Origin: Ryuthela nishihirai
Lineage: Eukaryota; Arthropoda; Arachnida; Araneae; Heptathelidae
Length of the DNA stretch: 64,000 bases
Assembly (NCBI GenBank): GCA_038380435.1
Contig: JAWZYU010000058.1
Span: 1,860,001 to 1,924,000, forward strand
Reading direction: 5' to 3'
Below, piece by piece: positions 23,597 to 33,791 of the stretch. Below the pieces are notes generated by a model. The model did not search any database and was not told the origin of the DNA. It worked only from the letters and a program-made list of their open reading frames with translations. Numbering within the stretch: position 1 is the stretch's first letter; every line of letters begins with the position of its first letter. The position numbers and the translations under genes were made by a program.

Positions 23597-24199
23597 AATA
23601 AATAGTGTCTAAAGGATTACCCATCGTATTTGCATTAGCAAATTTATCATTTTATACGTGAACTCCTAAAGGTAAACCAAGTAGGCTATTTAAACATTTT
23701 CTCCAACCGCACATATCACTGCCAAGATTAATGGTTAGTTTCGTTATAGGAACGTATTCAGCGTGTCAAACTATGTTCTTATTGGTTACACTGTGATAAA
23801 CAAAAAATCTTTTCATAAAACTATTACATATCGCGTCTTATAAATTGCCACAATACGGTTCTTTCAACCTATGGAAAGCTACCGATTGTTCATTAATTTT
23901 AAAATTAATAATTAATCATTAATTTTTTAAATTTATAATTTATTATGAATAATAAAGGTTTAGCGATGTTTTCTCGTACATTTTATTAGGATTTGAAATC
24001 AGTGACGAAATTTGCGTGTAATAAAATTGTAATGAAATTAAGTAAGCTTAATGTTTGGTTACTAAATGTTTCCAGTGGTGAATATTTCCTTTTTCAGTAA
24101 GATATTTATGATGGTTATTTTTCCTGCGTGTAGAGTATAAAAAATGTGATTTCACGATAATTTTTTTGTACGGTAGGGCATCCTTTCTACACAATATGT
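23597..24199. other. No gene between the two histone remnants
   Basis: AT-rich spacer with ATTAAT-rich short repeats around 23.89-23.94 kb. No further histone sequence was recognised. Confidence 0.4.
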
Positions 24200-24215
24200 G
24201 GCTCTTAAAAGAGCC
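24200..24215 (-). terminator. Histone 3' stem-loop of the H1 remnant
   Basis: On the minus strand GGCTCT-TTTA-AGAGCC forms a perfect 6-bp stem with a TTTA loop, preceded by CAAAA and followed by ACA. It starts 28 nt after the H1 stop codon. This matches the replication-dependent histone signal and fixes both the strand and the identity of the gene. Confidence 0.92.
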
Positions 24216-24243
24216 TTTTGTTATTTATGTCTTATTTTATAGT

Positions 24244-24510
24244 TCACTTCTTCCCAGTTTTCTTTGGAACAGTTTTCTTCGTAGCAGGGCTTTTTTTAGG
24301 TTTAGGTGCTTTCGGTTTGGTCACCTTGGGTTTTTTTGGACTCTTAGCAGGTTTGCTCTTCTTGCCAGCGGAAGGTTTCTTCACTGCAGCCGTTTTCTTC
24401 TTCTCACCGGTGTTTTTGGGGTTCGATACCTTTTTCGCAACACTGGAGGCTTTTGGCTTTTTTGCTGTTCCTTCTTTTTTAGTACTTTTGGTTTTTACTT
24501 GTGTGTGATA
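24244..24510 (-). pseudogene. Histone H1 C-terminal tail, 5' truncated
   Basis: The minus-strand frame ending at the TGA at 24246-24244 encodes about 85 residues of lysine-, alanine- and proline-rich tail, with phrases such as KKPSAGKKSKPAKSPKKP and KVTKPKAPKPKKSPATKK, ending KKTGKK. This is the linker-DNA-binding C-terminal domain of linker histone H1. The winged-helix globular domain and N-terminus should lie at higher coordinates but are absent. Upstream of about 24510 the frame reads non-H1 sequence, and zinc-finger coding begins by about 24600 on the other strand. The intact stem-loop and clean tail frame argue for a recent deletion or rearrangement. A spliced variant is possible (a TTTCTTTTTCAG acceptor-like motif sits just upstream) but unusual for H1. 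Confidence 0.85.
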
Positions 24511-24603
24511 AAAAATGCAATTTAACTGAAAAAGAAAAAAAAAACTATAATTTTCGAGGCATAAATGGAGTCTATGATTGCAACTTATTGCAAGAATGTT
24601 TAT

Positions 24604-25020
24604 GTGTGCGACATCTGACAGTGCAGGTTTACATTGTTACGTTACCTGATCAAGCACAAGAAGAGGCATCGAGTGGAAGGAAAAGGTCGGAGATATCCTT
24701 GCTCATTGTGTCCTTACTCTACCGATTGGGTAACCAGCATCAAGCAACATATGCTCACTCACTCCGGATATCGTCTTCACAAGTGCTTCCAATGTGAAAA
24801 GAGCTTCACCCGGAAGAGCAATTTTAAAACACATCTTCGTATCCACACAGGAGAAAGACCATTTCCTTGCGATCTCTGTAGCAAGTCTTTCCGACAGCAG
24901 AGCGAATTAACTCAGCACCGACAAATCCACTTGCTACAAAAACCATTCATGTGTAAACACTGTGAGAAATCATTTGTGCAAAAGCATCATTTGAATCGAC
25001 ATGAGAAGAAGCATTTTTAA
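24604..25020 (+). pseudogene. C2H2 zinc-finger gene, stop in first finger
   Basis: The frame encodes five fingers of the C-x2-C-x12-H-x3-H type, which bind zinc and usually DNA. Finger 1 (CDI-stop-QCRF...HKKRH) has TGA (24616-24618) where its second cysteine codon should be. Fingers 2-5 are intact: PCSLCPYS, KCFQCEKSF, PCDLCSKSF and MCKHCEKSF, each with both histidines, joined by linkers such as HTGERPF. The frame ends in TAA after HEKKHF. A shortened protein could start at the ATG inside finger 2 (MLTHSG), so it may not be fully dead. It is a paralogue of the gene at 31.0-31.4 kb and may correspond to that gene's last exon. Confidence 0.85.
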
Positions 25021-25444
25021 ATCTGTTGCATTCACATTTATAATTGCTTGAAATGTACTTATTAAAATATTTCAGTCTTATATGTGAAGAATCTCACATA
25101 TCCTTTTTATATTGATTTCATAATTCATAATCTGAGAGAAAATGCGGTACAAAATTAGTATCAAAAGTTATACAATTCTCTTTATGAATGGATTATAAGA
25201 TCCGTTATGTATCTGCAAGATCCGGCACTTAAGAGTCATTTGGCTCAATCAGTTGTAGTATGTGGCTGTTTATTAATTAGTTTGATAAGTTCATTATTTT
25301 TACAGAGATTTTGCAAAATATAAAGCAAAACAATAGCTGCAACTCATTTTGTAGTATTAATAATTTTTTTCGAAGTAGTCCTTTGTGTTATATTAGCTTC
25401 ATCGTAATCCTCTTTAATATATAAACATTTGCTCTCTTTGGTAA
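25021..25444. other. No recognisable gene
   Basis: AT-rich 3' flank of the zinc-finger gene. No strong polyadenylation or RNA signal was singled out. Confidence 0.35.
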
Positions 25445-25558
25445 TGCGATAAATAAGTTTCCTCTTAAGTTGCCACAAAGGCCTGACTGCAGCCTGTCCG
25501 TTTAATACGTCACAGAGATGAACTCTGAGGAAGAGGAGACCTCAGCAGAAAGACAACG
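25445..25558 (-). mobile_element. SINE-B fragment, 3' half
   Basis: The reverse complement of the shared SINE-B tail is recognisable (TTGCCACAAAGGCCTGACTG, GGAGACCTCAGCAGAAAGAC). The tRNA-like head is absent and the hairpin segment is altered. Confidence 0.65.
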
Positions 25559-25559
25559 T

Positions 25560-25925
25560 TTTGTTGTTTAACCTCGGAGCGGCACTTTTGTGCACACAGT
25601 GGGCTAAATGATCAGGTCATAAGAGCTGAGAGGGGTCAGAGAATGTTGGAGGAAGGGAACCCACTGGATTGCTGTTGGGAGACAGATGGTAGCCTCACTT
25701 CAAAGCCATCCAGTGTGTTCTTTAACGTGCAAAGGTATGGCTCTCCCCTTCAGAGGGCCACTGCTTATCGTTCCATCCGATAGGCGTTGGACTTTCCAAG
25801 CCTGTCGATGTCCCCTATTGACTAATAGGGCAGTGTGGGGGTTTAGCAGAGATAAATCTCAACTCTGGCTCAGGTGGGACTCAAGCCTGGGAACTGAAGA
25901 TTAGGAGCGTGGCGCGCTGCCACGG
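25560..25925 (-). mobile_element. SINE-A copy, full length, diverged
   Basis: The tail TTTAACCTCGGAGCGGCACT, body GGGAGACAGATGGTAGCCTC and head complement (GGGACTCAAGCCTGGGAACT) are present with many substitutions. It directly abuts the SINE-B fragment. Confidence 0.83.
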
Positions 25926-26179
25926 GACGAATTTATATCTGGTAATACAATTGTAATGTTTTAGCCTCTCGTATGTAGGAGATCTAAGTACTTATGACGT
26001 AATTGATTAAAGTTTATGTAGTTTCGGAATCCGGTAGAAACTCTTTGCAGAATAAATTATTTCGGTCATTGTTAAGTAAAGGATTATTATTATTATCGCT
26101 TTCGATTAGGGAGAGCATTGAGTGCTCTCACTTACAAATACGTAGAAAAAACCGGGAAAATGCTACTACAGCTGCTACT

Positions 26180-26475
26180 ACAGGTTTGCTTCATTAAAAT
26201 GCCTCAGCAAGCAAACGAAGAAACATTGAGGGGAAGGATAAGGATCGATAGGTATTTTGCTCGACTGTAATTTTCATTATGTGCTTATACTATCGAACCC
26301 TAAACTGAAATAATGAGTCATAAACTCTTCTCCCAAAAGTGTTCTATTAAAGTCCATCTTAATACCAACCCATGAAAACGACCATTTCCTTGATTTCTTT
26401 GTGTTTCATAACAAAACTGTCTGTCACTTGCTACATAGGCTCTTCATGTTTGAATACTGCCGAAAGGTCCGAAAA
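26180..26475 (+). pseudogene. Decayed third copy of the zinc-finger gene
   Basis: No long ORF, but ordered nucleotide echoes of the copy at 24.6 kb are visible: AGGTTTGCTTCATTAAAATG and GAAGAAACATTGAGGGGAAG correspond to finger 1 and its linker, and AAAACGACCATTTCCTTGAT then TTGCTACATAGGCTCTTCAT to the finger 3/4 linker and finger 4 end. Stops and indels are frequent. It is an old pseudogene on the same strand as the 24.6-kb copy. Confidence 0.6.
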
Positions 26476-27609
26476 AAATTTAATCAGTATTTTATTTCTT
26501 ATTTTACTACCGCTTGTTTTTACTTCTTAATATTTCTAAATAAATATTAATATTTTGAGCGTGAATAACTCAAAAGTTATTTTAATATGTCATCATTTAG
26601 ACTAGTCTCAGAAAATGCGCCTTGTAACAATATTTCTGAAATAACTTGTATCAGTTTTCATAACAAATTTCCATTGTGTTTCAAGAGTCATGTTGCCATG
26701 CCCCAAAGCTAGGTCTTGCTTAAACAATATAAATCTAGGGTTGTATTTCTAGAATTAGAACTTCTATTCTTCAAAAAGTTTTCTTATTGGTATCGGTAGT
26801 ATGACCTCGTATTTCTTGCCCGCTTGCAAAATGTTTGTTGAAGAAATAGGTTGTCAGATTTGAAATACATTTCCTACATGAATGAAAATTTTAAGAAAAG
26901 GCCAATTAGTAATAAGGAAGTAAATGCATTTCTAATCTGACGCTTGAAGTTTCGCGTTAGTCTCGGTTTCTATGCATTAAAATCAGCCGTAAAATCAAAG
27001 TAACAATTTTATTTTGAAATGGGAGAGAACTTTTGAAGATAACTGAGGATTGTTTCCAGGCAAATAGTACCTGAAATATATTAATATTATACAATAGCAG
27101 TAATTCCGGAATGAATGAATTTAAGGGATTGGTGAACATTTCATTCTTTCCCACTTCCAAGCATTTCATATAAGTAGCTCTAACGAAACTCTTATTAAAT
27201 ATTAAAAAGTCTATCCCTTTTACAATATGAGTTCGAGTCTAAAACAACATTCACTTTTTCAAAATGAAAGAAATTTTTATGGCTGCTGATATTGTTTATT
27301 AAAAGTTTAATTAAAAGTGATACATTCCTTTACTGTAATGAAAAGCAAGTTAAAACTAGTCATTATTATTCAGATTATAATTTAATCCCTTTCAGTCTTG
27401 TTTAGTTTCTTTAATGCTAAAGTTTAACGGATTCATCTTTGTACAAAATAAAGCACAAAGTGATCCAGAATCCTTTTAAAGTATCTAAATGGCAAACTAC
27501 TGCTAATTCATGAAGACAAGAACAGAAGTGGAGGTGTCTTATGTTACCAATGCTACAGAATTCCTGCTAGTTTTCCTACTGCTATGCCCCTTTAAGTCTC
27601 CACAGGAAC
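26476..27609. other. No recognisable gene
   Basis: AT-rich sequence without supported features. Confidence 0.35.
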
Positions 27610-27910
27610 CGTTTCCAGTATGGGCAAATATCGAGTTTACAAGGACCCCAAAGTCTCGGAGAAGGTTGGTGGAAGGAGACTCACTGGATAGTTGTTAGGA
27701 GACAGACGGTTACCTGCCATCAACCTCATCTATGGTGTTCTTTAACGTGCAGGGGATATGGCTCTCCTTCAGACGGGATCACGGCTTTACTTCCCATCCA
27801 ACGAACAGTGTCCCGTATTAACCAAAGTCAGGGCGTAACAACGCTGGGCCTGGTGGGATTCGAACCTGGGAACAGCATATTACGAGCCCGGCGTGTTACC
27901 GACTGACCCC
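27610..27910 (-). mobile_element. SINE-A copy, decayed
   Basis: Body phrases (GAGACAGACGGTTACCTGCC, TCTTTAACGTGCAGGGGATA) and head complement (GGGATTCGAACCTGGGAACA, TTACGAGCCCGGCGTG) are in the right order. The tail is mostly lost. Confidence 0.8.
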
Positions 27911-28084
27911 TGTGGTAGCAGTCATCTTTCCAGGTGTAAGAATGTAAAAATCTTAGCTACATCTGTATTTTTCATCGTTAAATTGTTTTTATTAGATATC
28001 TCTTAGTTTTTTTCTTCTTCATTGTCATTCAAAGCTTGATTTCGATGATTATGCTGAGCAGGAATTTCTTATTTGGAAAATGCT

Positions 28085-28560
28085 GAAAAGAGTTGCTCCT
28101 AAGTGATACCTCTACGAAATTAGATGACTGTTATTGTGTCCGCAGCTCATCAGTTTTCACTGGGTATTTACGCACTACTTGTACGAGTCTCAGGAGCAGT
28201 ATAGAAGGAGGGAAAACTGGTTGGAGTGGCCATTGCTCCATCGCGCGGCTTATCCCTTCTCCAAATGACAACAGGGCAGCCTTTGCGACAATGAGGGCCA
28301 CTTGAGGCATTCCGGTTCCTTGTAAACTGAGTCCTGCTCGGCCAAAAGTTCTGAGAATCGACGGTCAGCTGAGGGTCCGCCGGGTATTAGAGAGACTACG
28401 CTTGATCCTATCACGTGACGGAACGACCCTTCGACACTCCTTGGAACTCTAGCAGGCCATTGGAGCAGTAAGAGCGTCGTCTTGGATGCGAGTCAGAGTT
28501 CCACCTCACACCGAGTTTTATCCTTTTTCTCTAGGTCCTTTTGAGACCTTGTGATATAAA
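28085..28560. other. GC-richer unassigned block
   Basis: This stretch is clearly richer in G and C than its surroundings (for example CATCGCGCGGCTTATCCC and GTCCGCCGGGTATTAG) and carries a 70-codon ORF, but I recognise no domain, tRNA or known repeat. It might be a decayed gene or mobile element. Confidence 0.35.
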
Positions 28561-29851
28561 TTTTAGTCCGGGAAGAAAAAAATGATAACTTGAATTTATC
28601 CCACTGAATCGTAATCACTTGAATTGATGAACTTGCTGCCAATAAAGAAAATTACAGAGCTCGCATCGAAAATTGAATAAAATTCTTTGGCTATTAATTA
28701 AAGTACCAATGTTTATAGCACAACTTAATTAGTGGTATTTGTATATGGAGTTCAAGTTAATTTCATTTCTATGTAATTATGCTTTTTTTTTTCAATTTCT
28801 GATATGTTTAATCAAAATTTAATTTAAAAAAAAATTATTTTTTCATTTAAATTATAAAATCTCATGTTCCTTTTTGAAATAAATTGGTGTATGTACAACT
28901 TTAATTGTTTAAAAATATTTTCTATTCAGGTCATTTGGTGGGGGGGGGGGTTGTATTTAGAGTAATGCAATAAGTAAGCTTCTGTCCTGGGCAATCTCAA
29001 AAATTCTCATTTGGCCCGCCAATGAGAAACGTTTGCCCATCACTAGTGTAAGGCTTAATATTATTACGTTGTTACGACAGAGGGTGATTGTTTAGCAGCA
29101 GGTAGCTCGCCGGACAGAGCATTTGACATGTTATCAGGAGGCGTAGGTTCGGATCCCACCAAGTTAAAGACAATTTTTTTTCTTTTTACCTTTGTCGTCA
29201 TAGGAATAAATAAAACATAATAGTGTGTAAATAGTACGTAAATACAAATTAAAAGACCAATAACTGGATAAACATTTTGGTTTTGATCTATAGAAAAAAA
29301 TGTTCCCGAAGGTTTCATGATTACGCCCCTGACAAAGAGCATAAATTAACACTGCAGTCATAATTCAGTATAATATGAAAAGAAATTCCTTCTGATGCTT
29401 TTCATTCACATCTTGAAAACGAAGATTTTACATCCAACATGCTGAACAGATTATGGACAGAATCACATTGAAGCATGTTGAACCGAAAATGAAACTTTGA
29501 GAGTTATTTGACATTTTGTATACACAATGACTTTTATTGCTTAATTGTTTAATAAAATATAACAGGTTAAAATATTTGTAGTCTTTTGTAATCATCCTAT
29601 ATTTGAAGAACAGATATTCATTTTGAAACCTACAATCTCCTATGAAAAATATCCGACTCGACCATCCTGGCTACAATATTCAACATTATGAATTCCAGTT
29701 AAAATTATTCATCTTTGTTATTTCAAAAAGTTTCGAATTAATAAGTTACGTTGAACATCACTAAAATGCATTTGGCATTTTTAGCAGCTCGGGTAATAAT
29801 GGCATCAATTCATAGGAAATATGAACGGTATTCGCAAAACGAGCAAATGGA
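28561..29851. other. No gene; tRNA-like motif near 29094-29160
   Basis: AT-rich. At 29101-29160 an A-box-like GGTAGCTCGCCGG and a B-box-like GGTTCGGATCC (29146-29156) are spaced as in a tRNA, but flanking pairs for an acceptor stem were not found. It may be a tRNA-derived repeat unrelated to SINE-A and SINE-B. Confidence 0.4.
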
Positions 29852-30578
29852 TTAGTTTTACCTCCGAAGCGCCCTCTTTTGCACACAATGGGCTAATTGG
29901 CCAGGTCACAAAGACCACGACGTCTCAGAAACCTTTGGGACAAGGGGACTTACTGGACAAATATTAGGAAGCAAATGGCCCTCCAGCGTGTACTTTAACG
30001 TTCACAGAGTATGACCCTCCCGCGCGCGGGGCGGGGGTGGCTCAGTCGGTAGAGCGCCAGGCTCGTAATCTGTAGTTCCCAGGTTCGAGTCCCAGCTGGG
30101 TCAGCGTTGGGATTTATCTCCGCAAAAATTCCCCGCCCTGCCCACGGTCAGTAGGGGACACCGATGGGCTTGGAAAGGCCGCCGTCCGTCGGATGGGACG
30201 TTAAGCCGTGGCTTCGTGTGCGGGAGAGCCATACCCTGTGCACGTTAAAGAACACGCTGGATGGCCTTGACGGGAGGCTACCATCTGTCTCCCAACAGCT
30301 GTTCCAGTGGGTCCCTCCCCCAACCTTCTCTGAGCCTTCGGGGTCCGTGTGACCTGGCCATTTAGCCCATGGTGTGGAAAAAAGTGCCGCTCACAGGTAA
30401 AACAACCCAACCCAACCGAACCCTCCCGCGCGCACACTGGACCACGGCTTAATGTTACATCGGACAGACGGTGACCGTTCCAAGACTATCGGTGTCCCCT
30501 ATTGACTGAGGTTTTGCTGAGTTACCTGAACCTGTGAACTGCAGATTATCATCGTGTTGCGCTAACGACTGAGTCATA
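29852..30578 (-). mobile_element. Older SINE-A, split by a nested SINE-A
   Basis: The tail and body occupy 29852-30027 (TTTTACCTCCGAAGCGCCCT; GGCCAGGTCACAAAGACCAC) and the rest, including the head complement, continues at 30434-30578 (GGACCACGGCTTAATGTTAC; GAACTGCAGATTATCATCG). The younger opposite-strand copy at 30028-30419 interrupts it. Confidence 0.88.
30014..30433 (+). mobile_element. Young full-length SINE-A nested in an older SINE-A
   Basis: ACCCTCCCGCGCGC occurs at 30014-30027 and again at 30420-30433, flanking a 392-bp SINE-A as a 13-14 bp target-site duplication (included here). The head has an intact Pol III A-box (TGGCTCAGTCGG, 30038-30049) and B-box (GGTTCGAGTCC, 30082-30092). 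The body is complete and the tail is AACCC-type. With the copy at 9.56 kb it is among the least diverged in the window. Confidence 0.95.
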
Positions 30579-31041
30579 CCTGACCCCAAGCAGCTTTTGG
30601 GAAATGTTTCAGCCTCCGTGATTCTTTATATAATGAACGAATAAATTTAAACGAATAATTTTTGATTTATTATGAACCGTATTTTTTCATTTCAGAAGTT
30701 ACTTCAGTTCTGAATCTATCTATTAACAATAAATGGGCCACAGTGAATATTTTAAATCGTTTTTTATTAACTGTTCAACTATCTAATGAAAAAACAAAGA
30801 AAATTGAAATAGAAGAAAATGGAAATTGCATGGGCAATTTTTAAACAAGCTGATAATAAGAATTAATTTTTCACGTTTCACATTAATCGTCGTGATATAT
30901 CAATGAAATGTGAAACTAATATTATCATTATCAAAATATCAACTATTAGTACTCATTTTAGGATCGTAATTAATAAAATAGCAAACAATGCTATTATTTG
31001 AATACAACAGTTTTAAAAACGCTTCTTTTCGTATAAATTTA
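30579..31041. other. No recognisable gene
   Basis: AT-rich flank downstream of the minus-strand zinc-finger gene. Confidence 0.35.
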
Positions 31042-31443
31042 TTAATTCTTTTCGTGTAAACTACTCTTCTTCACAAACGACATTTTACAGTGTCTACACA
31101 AGAATGGCTTTAGTAGCAAGTGGATTCCTCTATGTTTCGATAAATCACATTGCTGTCTTAAAGACTTGTTACAAAGATCGCAATCAAATGGTCGTTCTGC
31201 CGTGTGGATACGAAGATGCTTTTCAAAATGATTTTTCTGTTTAAAACTCTTTCCACAGTGGAAACACATGTGAGGACGATCTCCAGAGTGGGTGAGCATA
31301 TGGTTCTTGATGCTAGATTTGTGATCAATAGAGTAAGAACATAATGAACACGGATATCTCGTGCCTTTTCCTTCCCCTCGATGCTTCTTCTTGTGTTTGG
31401 TGAGGAACTATAATGATGTCAACCTGCACTGACAGATGTCACA
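31042..31443 (-). pseudogene. C2H2 zinc-finger gene, inverted paralogue
   Basis: The minus-strand frame from 31443 begins CDICQCRL, so finger 1 here keeps both cysteines, but codon 12 is TAG (31410-31408) inside the same finger. Four further fingers follow: PCSLCSYS, MCFHCGKSF, DCDLCNKSL and LCRHCKMSF. The last ends LHEKN, lacking the final histidine pattern HxxxH of the 25.0-kb copy, so finger 5 is degraded. Just upstream a T-rich tract ending in AG (31445-31444) resembles a splice acceptor, so this may be the last exon of a multi-exon gene. An ATG-initiated product from finger 2 on is conceivable. Confidence 0.82.
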
Positions 31444-31445
31444 CT

Positions 31446-32326
31446 AAAAAAAATATTTGATCTGCGTTTGAGAGAATAAAAATAAATTCAGTCAGAAATA
31501 TTAACAAGGAATTTTACTACTCAATAAGTCTCACCTTCTTTGTTTCTCTAAGAATGCATCCATTGAGTATCGGAATTAGAAAGCATTTGTTCTATTTCTG
31601 CACAATTTTACAAAGTACAATGAGTCATTGAAACTTGGAAGACAAAAGTCTAACTAAACCTAAACGTTTATCAATAACGTGTGACTTAATAAATAAAATA
31701 AATAATTTGAAATTCTTTGTACACTTCAATATCTTTTTATGCAATATCTGAAACCTACAAAGTTTCTTTTTAAAAAAATATAATAAAAAAATAACATAAG
31801 TGTGAAAGCTCGTGGTGCTTCCTTCTTTTATACGAGAATACAAATGAAATCCGAAACTTAAAATCGTAAACGATGTCGAAAAGCTTAATTACGCAAATGA
31901 TTACACTAGACAACAAACTGAAACTTTTCTTTTATAACATTGGTCAAATAGGATGTTTTTAACTAATTCTGGGGTGCTGAATTGAAATATGGCTGTGAAA
32001 CATCTGCAGCACGTACAGTTTTTTTCTCAATTACGGATTGATGTATTTCAAATTTCAATGAATAAGCATATCTGGAAAAGGAAAATAAATGTGATTATTT
32101 TATTACATTACAACTTTAAAACATTAATTAATTAGATGATTACAGTGAAAAAAATTAGAAACGTCATAGTTATAGACCACTGAATATAAAGTAACAAATG
32201 AAACCATATTGAAACTCAAAATCGGAAAACATGGGTAAGGATCTTTTATACTTGCGAGATATTCATTTTTGTCTTTTATGTGCTGAGGTATCTTAATTCT
32301 GCAAGAACCAGCAGTAGCGTGACCTT
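31446..32326. other. No recognisable gene
   Basis: AT-rich. If the zinc-finger gene is spliced, this would be intron on the minus strand; no upstream exon was recognised. Confidence 0.35.
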
Positions 32327-32365
32327 CGAGACTCAAGGCCTTTGAAGTCTAAAGTGACGTCACAC
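32327..32365 (+). repeat. Inverted-repeat arm, left
   Basis: CGAGACTCAAGGCC followed by GTGACGTCACAC mirrors 33757-33791 in inverted orientation, about 1.4 kb away. The right arm overlaps the 3' end of the repetitive gene remnant at 33.8-35.4 kb. Confidence 0.65.
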
Positions 32366-33756
32366 CCTGTGGATCTACAGTACTTCCTGCGTACGTAGTA
32401 CTACCGTCGCAAATCGAGCATTTACTTTTTTTTTTATAAGATCGGGAAGGCATTTTTGTTTGATAATGTGCTCAAAACTGATTGACATAGTATGATTATA
32501 TTGTATATATGTACATTAGTGTAATATTTCTATGAAAAACCTTCAAATAAGGAAGACGTTGAAATAGATCTTGATTTGTAATTGTGCTAAATTGATGACC
32601 CAAATTGTAATCGTCGTTTAACGTTCTCTGAACATGTAGAACGACATATAAATTACCAGGAGCGTCATAATCGGCTGCACGTATAATTACAATGACACAA
32701 TATGTTTAAAAATAAAGTTAAATGCAAATAATTACTCGGTTATATATTAACAAAAATAAAATCATTTCCTTCACATATTTTTCGCGATAAATGCTGTCAA
32801 TAACTGATCCAGTTGTTTGTACTTTAATAATATAATCGTGACATGTAAATTGTTATGAAAAATTAGTGTGTTTTATTAAAAAGAGAAAAAAACACACAAA
32901 GATTATTCAGAACAATTTTATTGGCAAATGTGAACTAAAAATTAATGATATACTGTAATAGCTTTAGCTGTAACAATTTCAGTTAGTTATGATTTAATTT
33001 CAATACTTTTTCTTAGTGATTAGACTGAATTAATAGGAATATTGAGCTGTATTTTTTTCTGAACTCTCATTAAATTTGAATAAAATTTGGACGTGGATAC
33101 AACCTTCCGATGGGATACATATTCAAAAACTAAAAGGAAATGTGCATCTAAACTTTAGAAACTACAATTTACTGCAAGCACACACACATATATATTTTGG
33201 TTTACAAAGCTACCTTTAAATCTGTGACTAAAGATTTGACAATAAATCGCTCAACTAACCTCCCAAATGTAAGGAAAATAATCTCTAATCAATCTTCGAT
33301 TGTTAAAAAAATAATTCTATGCACCTGGTAAAGAAAGATTAAATCATTTAGGCATACATCTTTCCAGATATAAGCCAGTGGTGTAAGACCCCTAAACTAA
33401 TATAACTTATTAGTTTAGTGGCCTTAGAACACTGTGGCATGTACCTGGAGAGATATGGTTCAAATCCCACATGCCAGAAAAACTGTTTGTCACAAAACTA
33501 TTAATATCAAATCCAACAGTTAATTCTGTGGATACTATTTATTGAGGGTAGACAACTTTCTCTTTTTGGCACTAAGACATTTTTTTTCTTATTTCCTAAA
33601 TTCCCTAACAAACAATCATTTTTTATCTTGCAAAAATTGTTTAAAAATACATTTGTTGAACACCAGATAATAATTAAAGATAATAATCCCGCCAACAAAC
33701 ACACAAGCAGCTACGGGGTGTCAAGATGCTAGATCGACGAATGCTGACGTCAGAAC
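32366..33756. other. No gene between the inverted arms
   Basis: AT-rich DNA with no ORF of recognisable content. Confidence 0.35.
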
Positions 33757-33791
33757 GTGTGACGTCACCAGTGAAAAGGCCTTGAGTCTCG
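33757..33791 (-). repeat. Inverted-repeat arm, right
   Basis: Contains GTGTGACGTCAC and GGCCTTGAGTCTCG, the inverse of the left arm at 32327-32365. The arm is continuous with the end of the neighbouring repetitive gene remnant. Confidence 0.65.

Noticed and set aside
24218..24508. Hydrophobic plus-strand ORF that looks like a membrane protein
   Set aside because: It is the antisense of the histone H1 tail: lysine codons (AAA/AAG) read backwards as Phe/Leu. The H1 frame and its stem-loop explain the sequence.
30050..30110. Candidate functional tRNA (A- and B-box present)
   Set aside because: It is the head of a SINE-A with a 300-bp body and target-site duplication, and no mature acceptor stem was seen.
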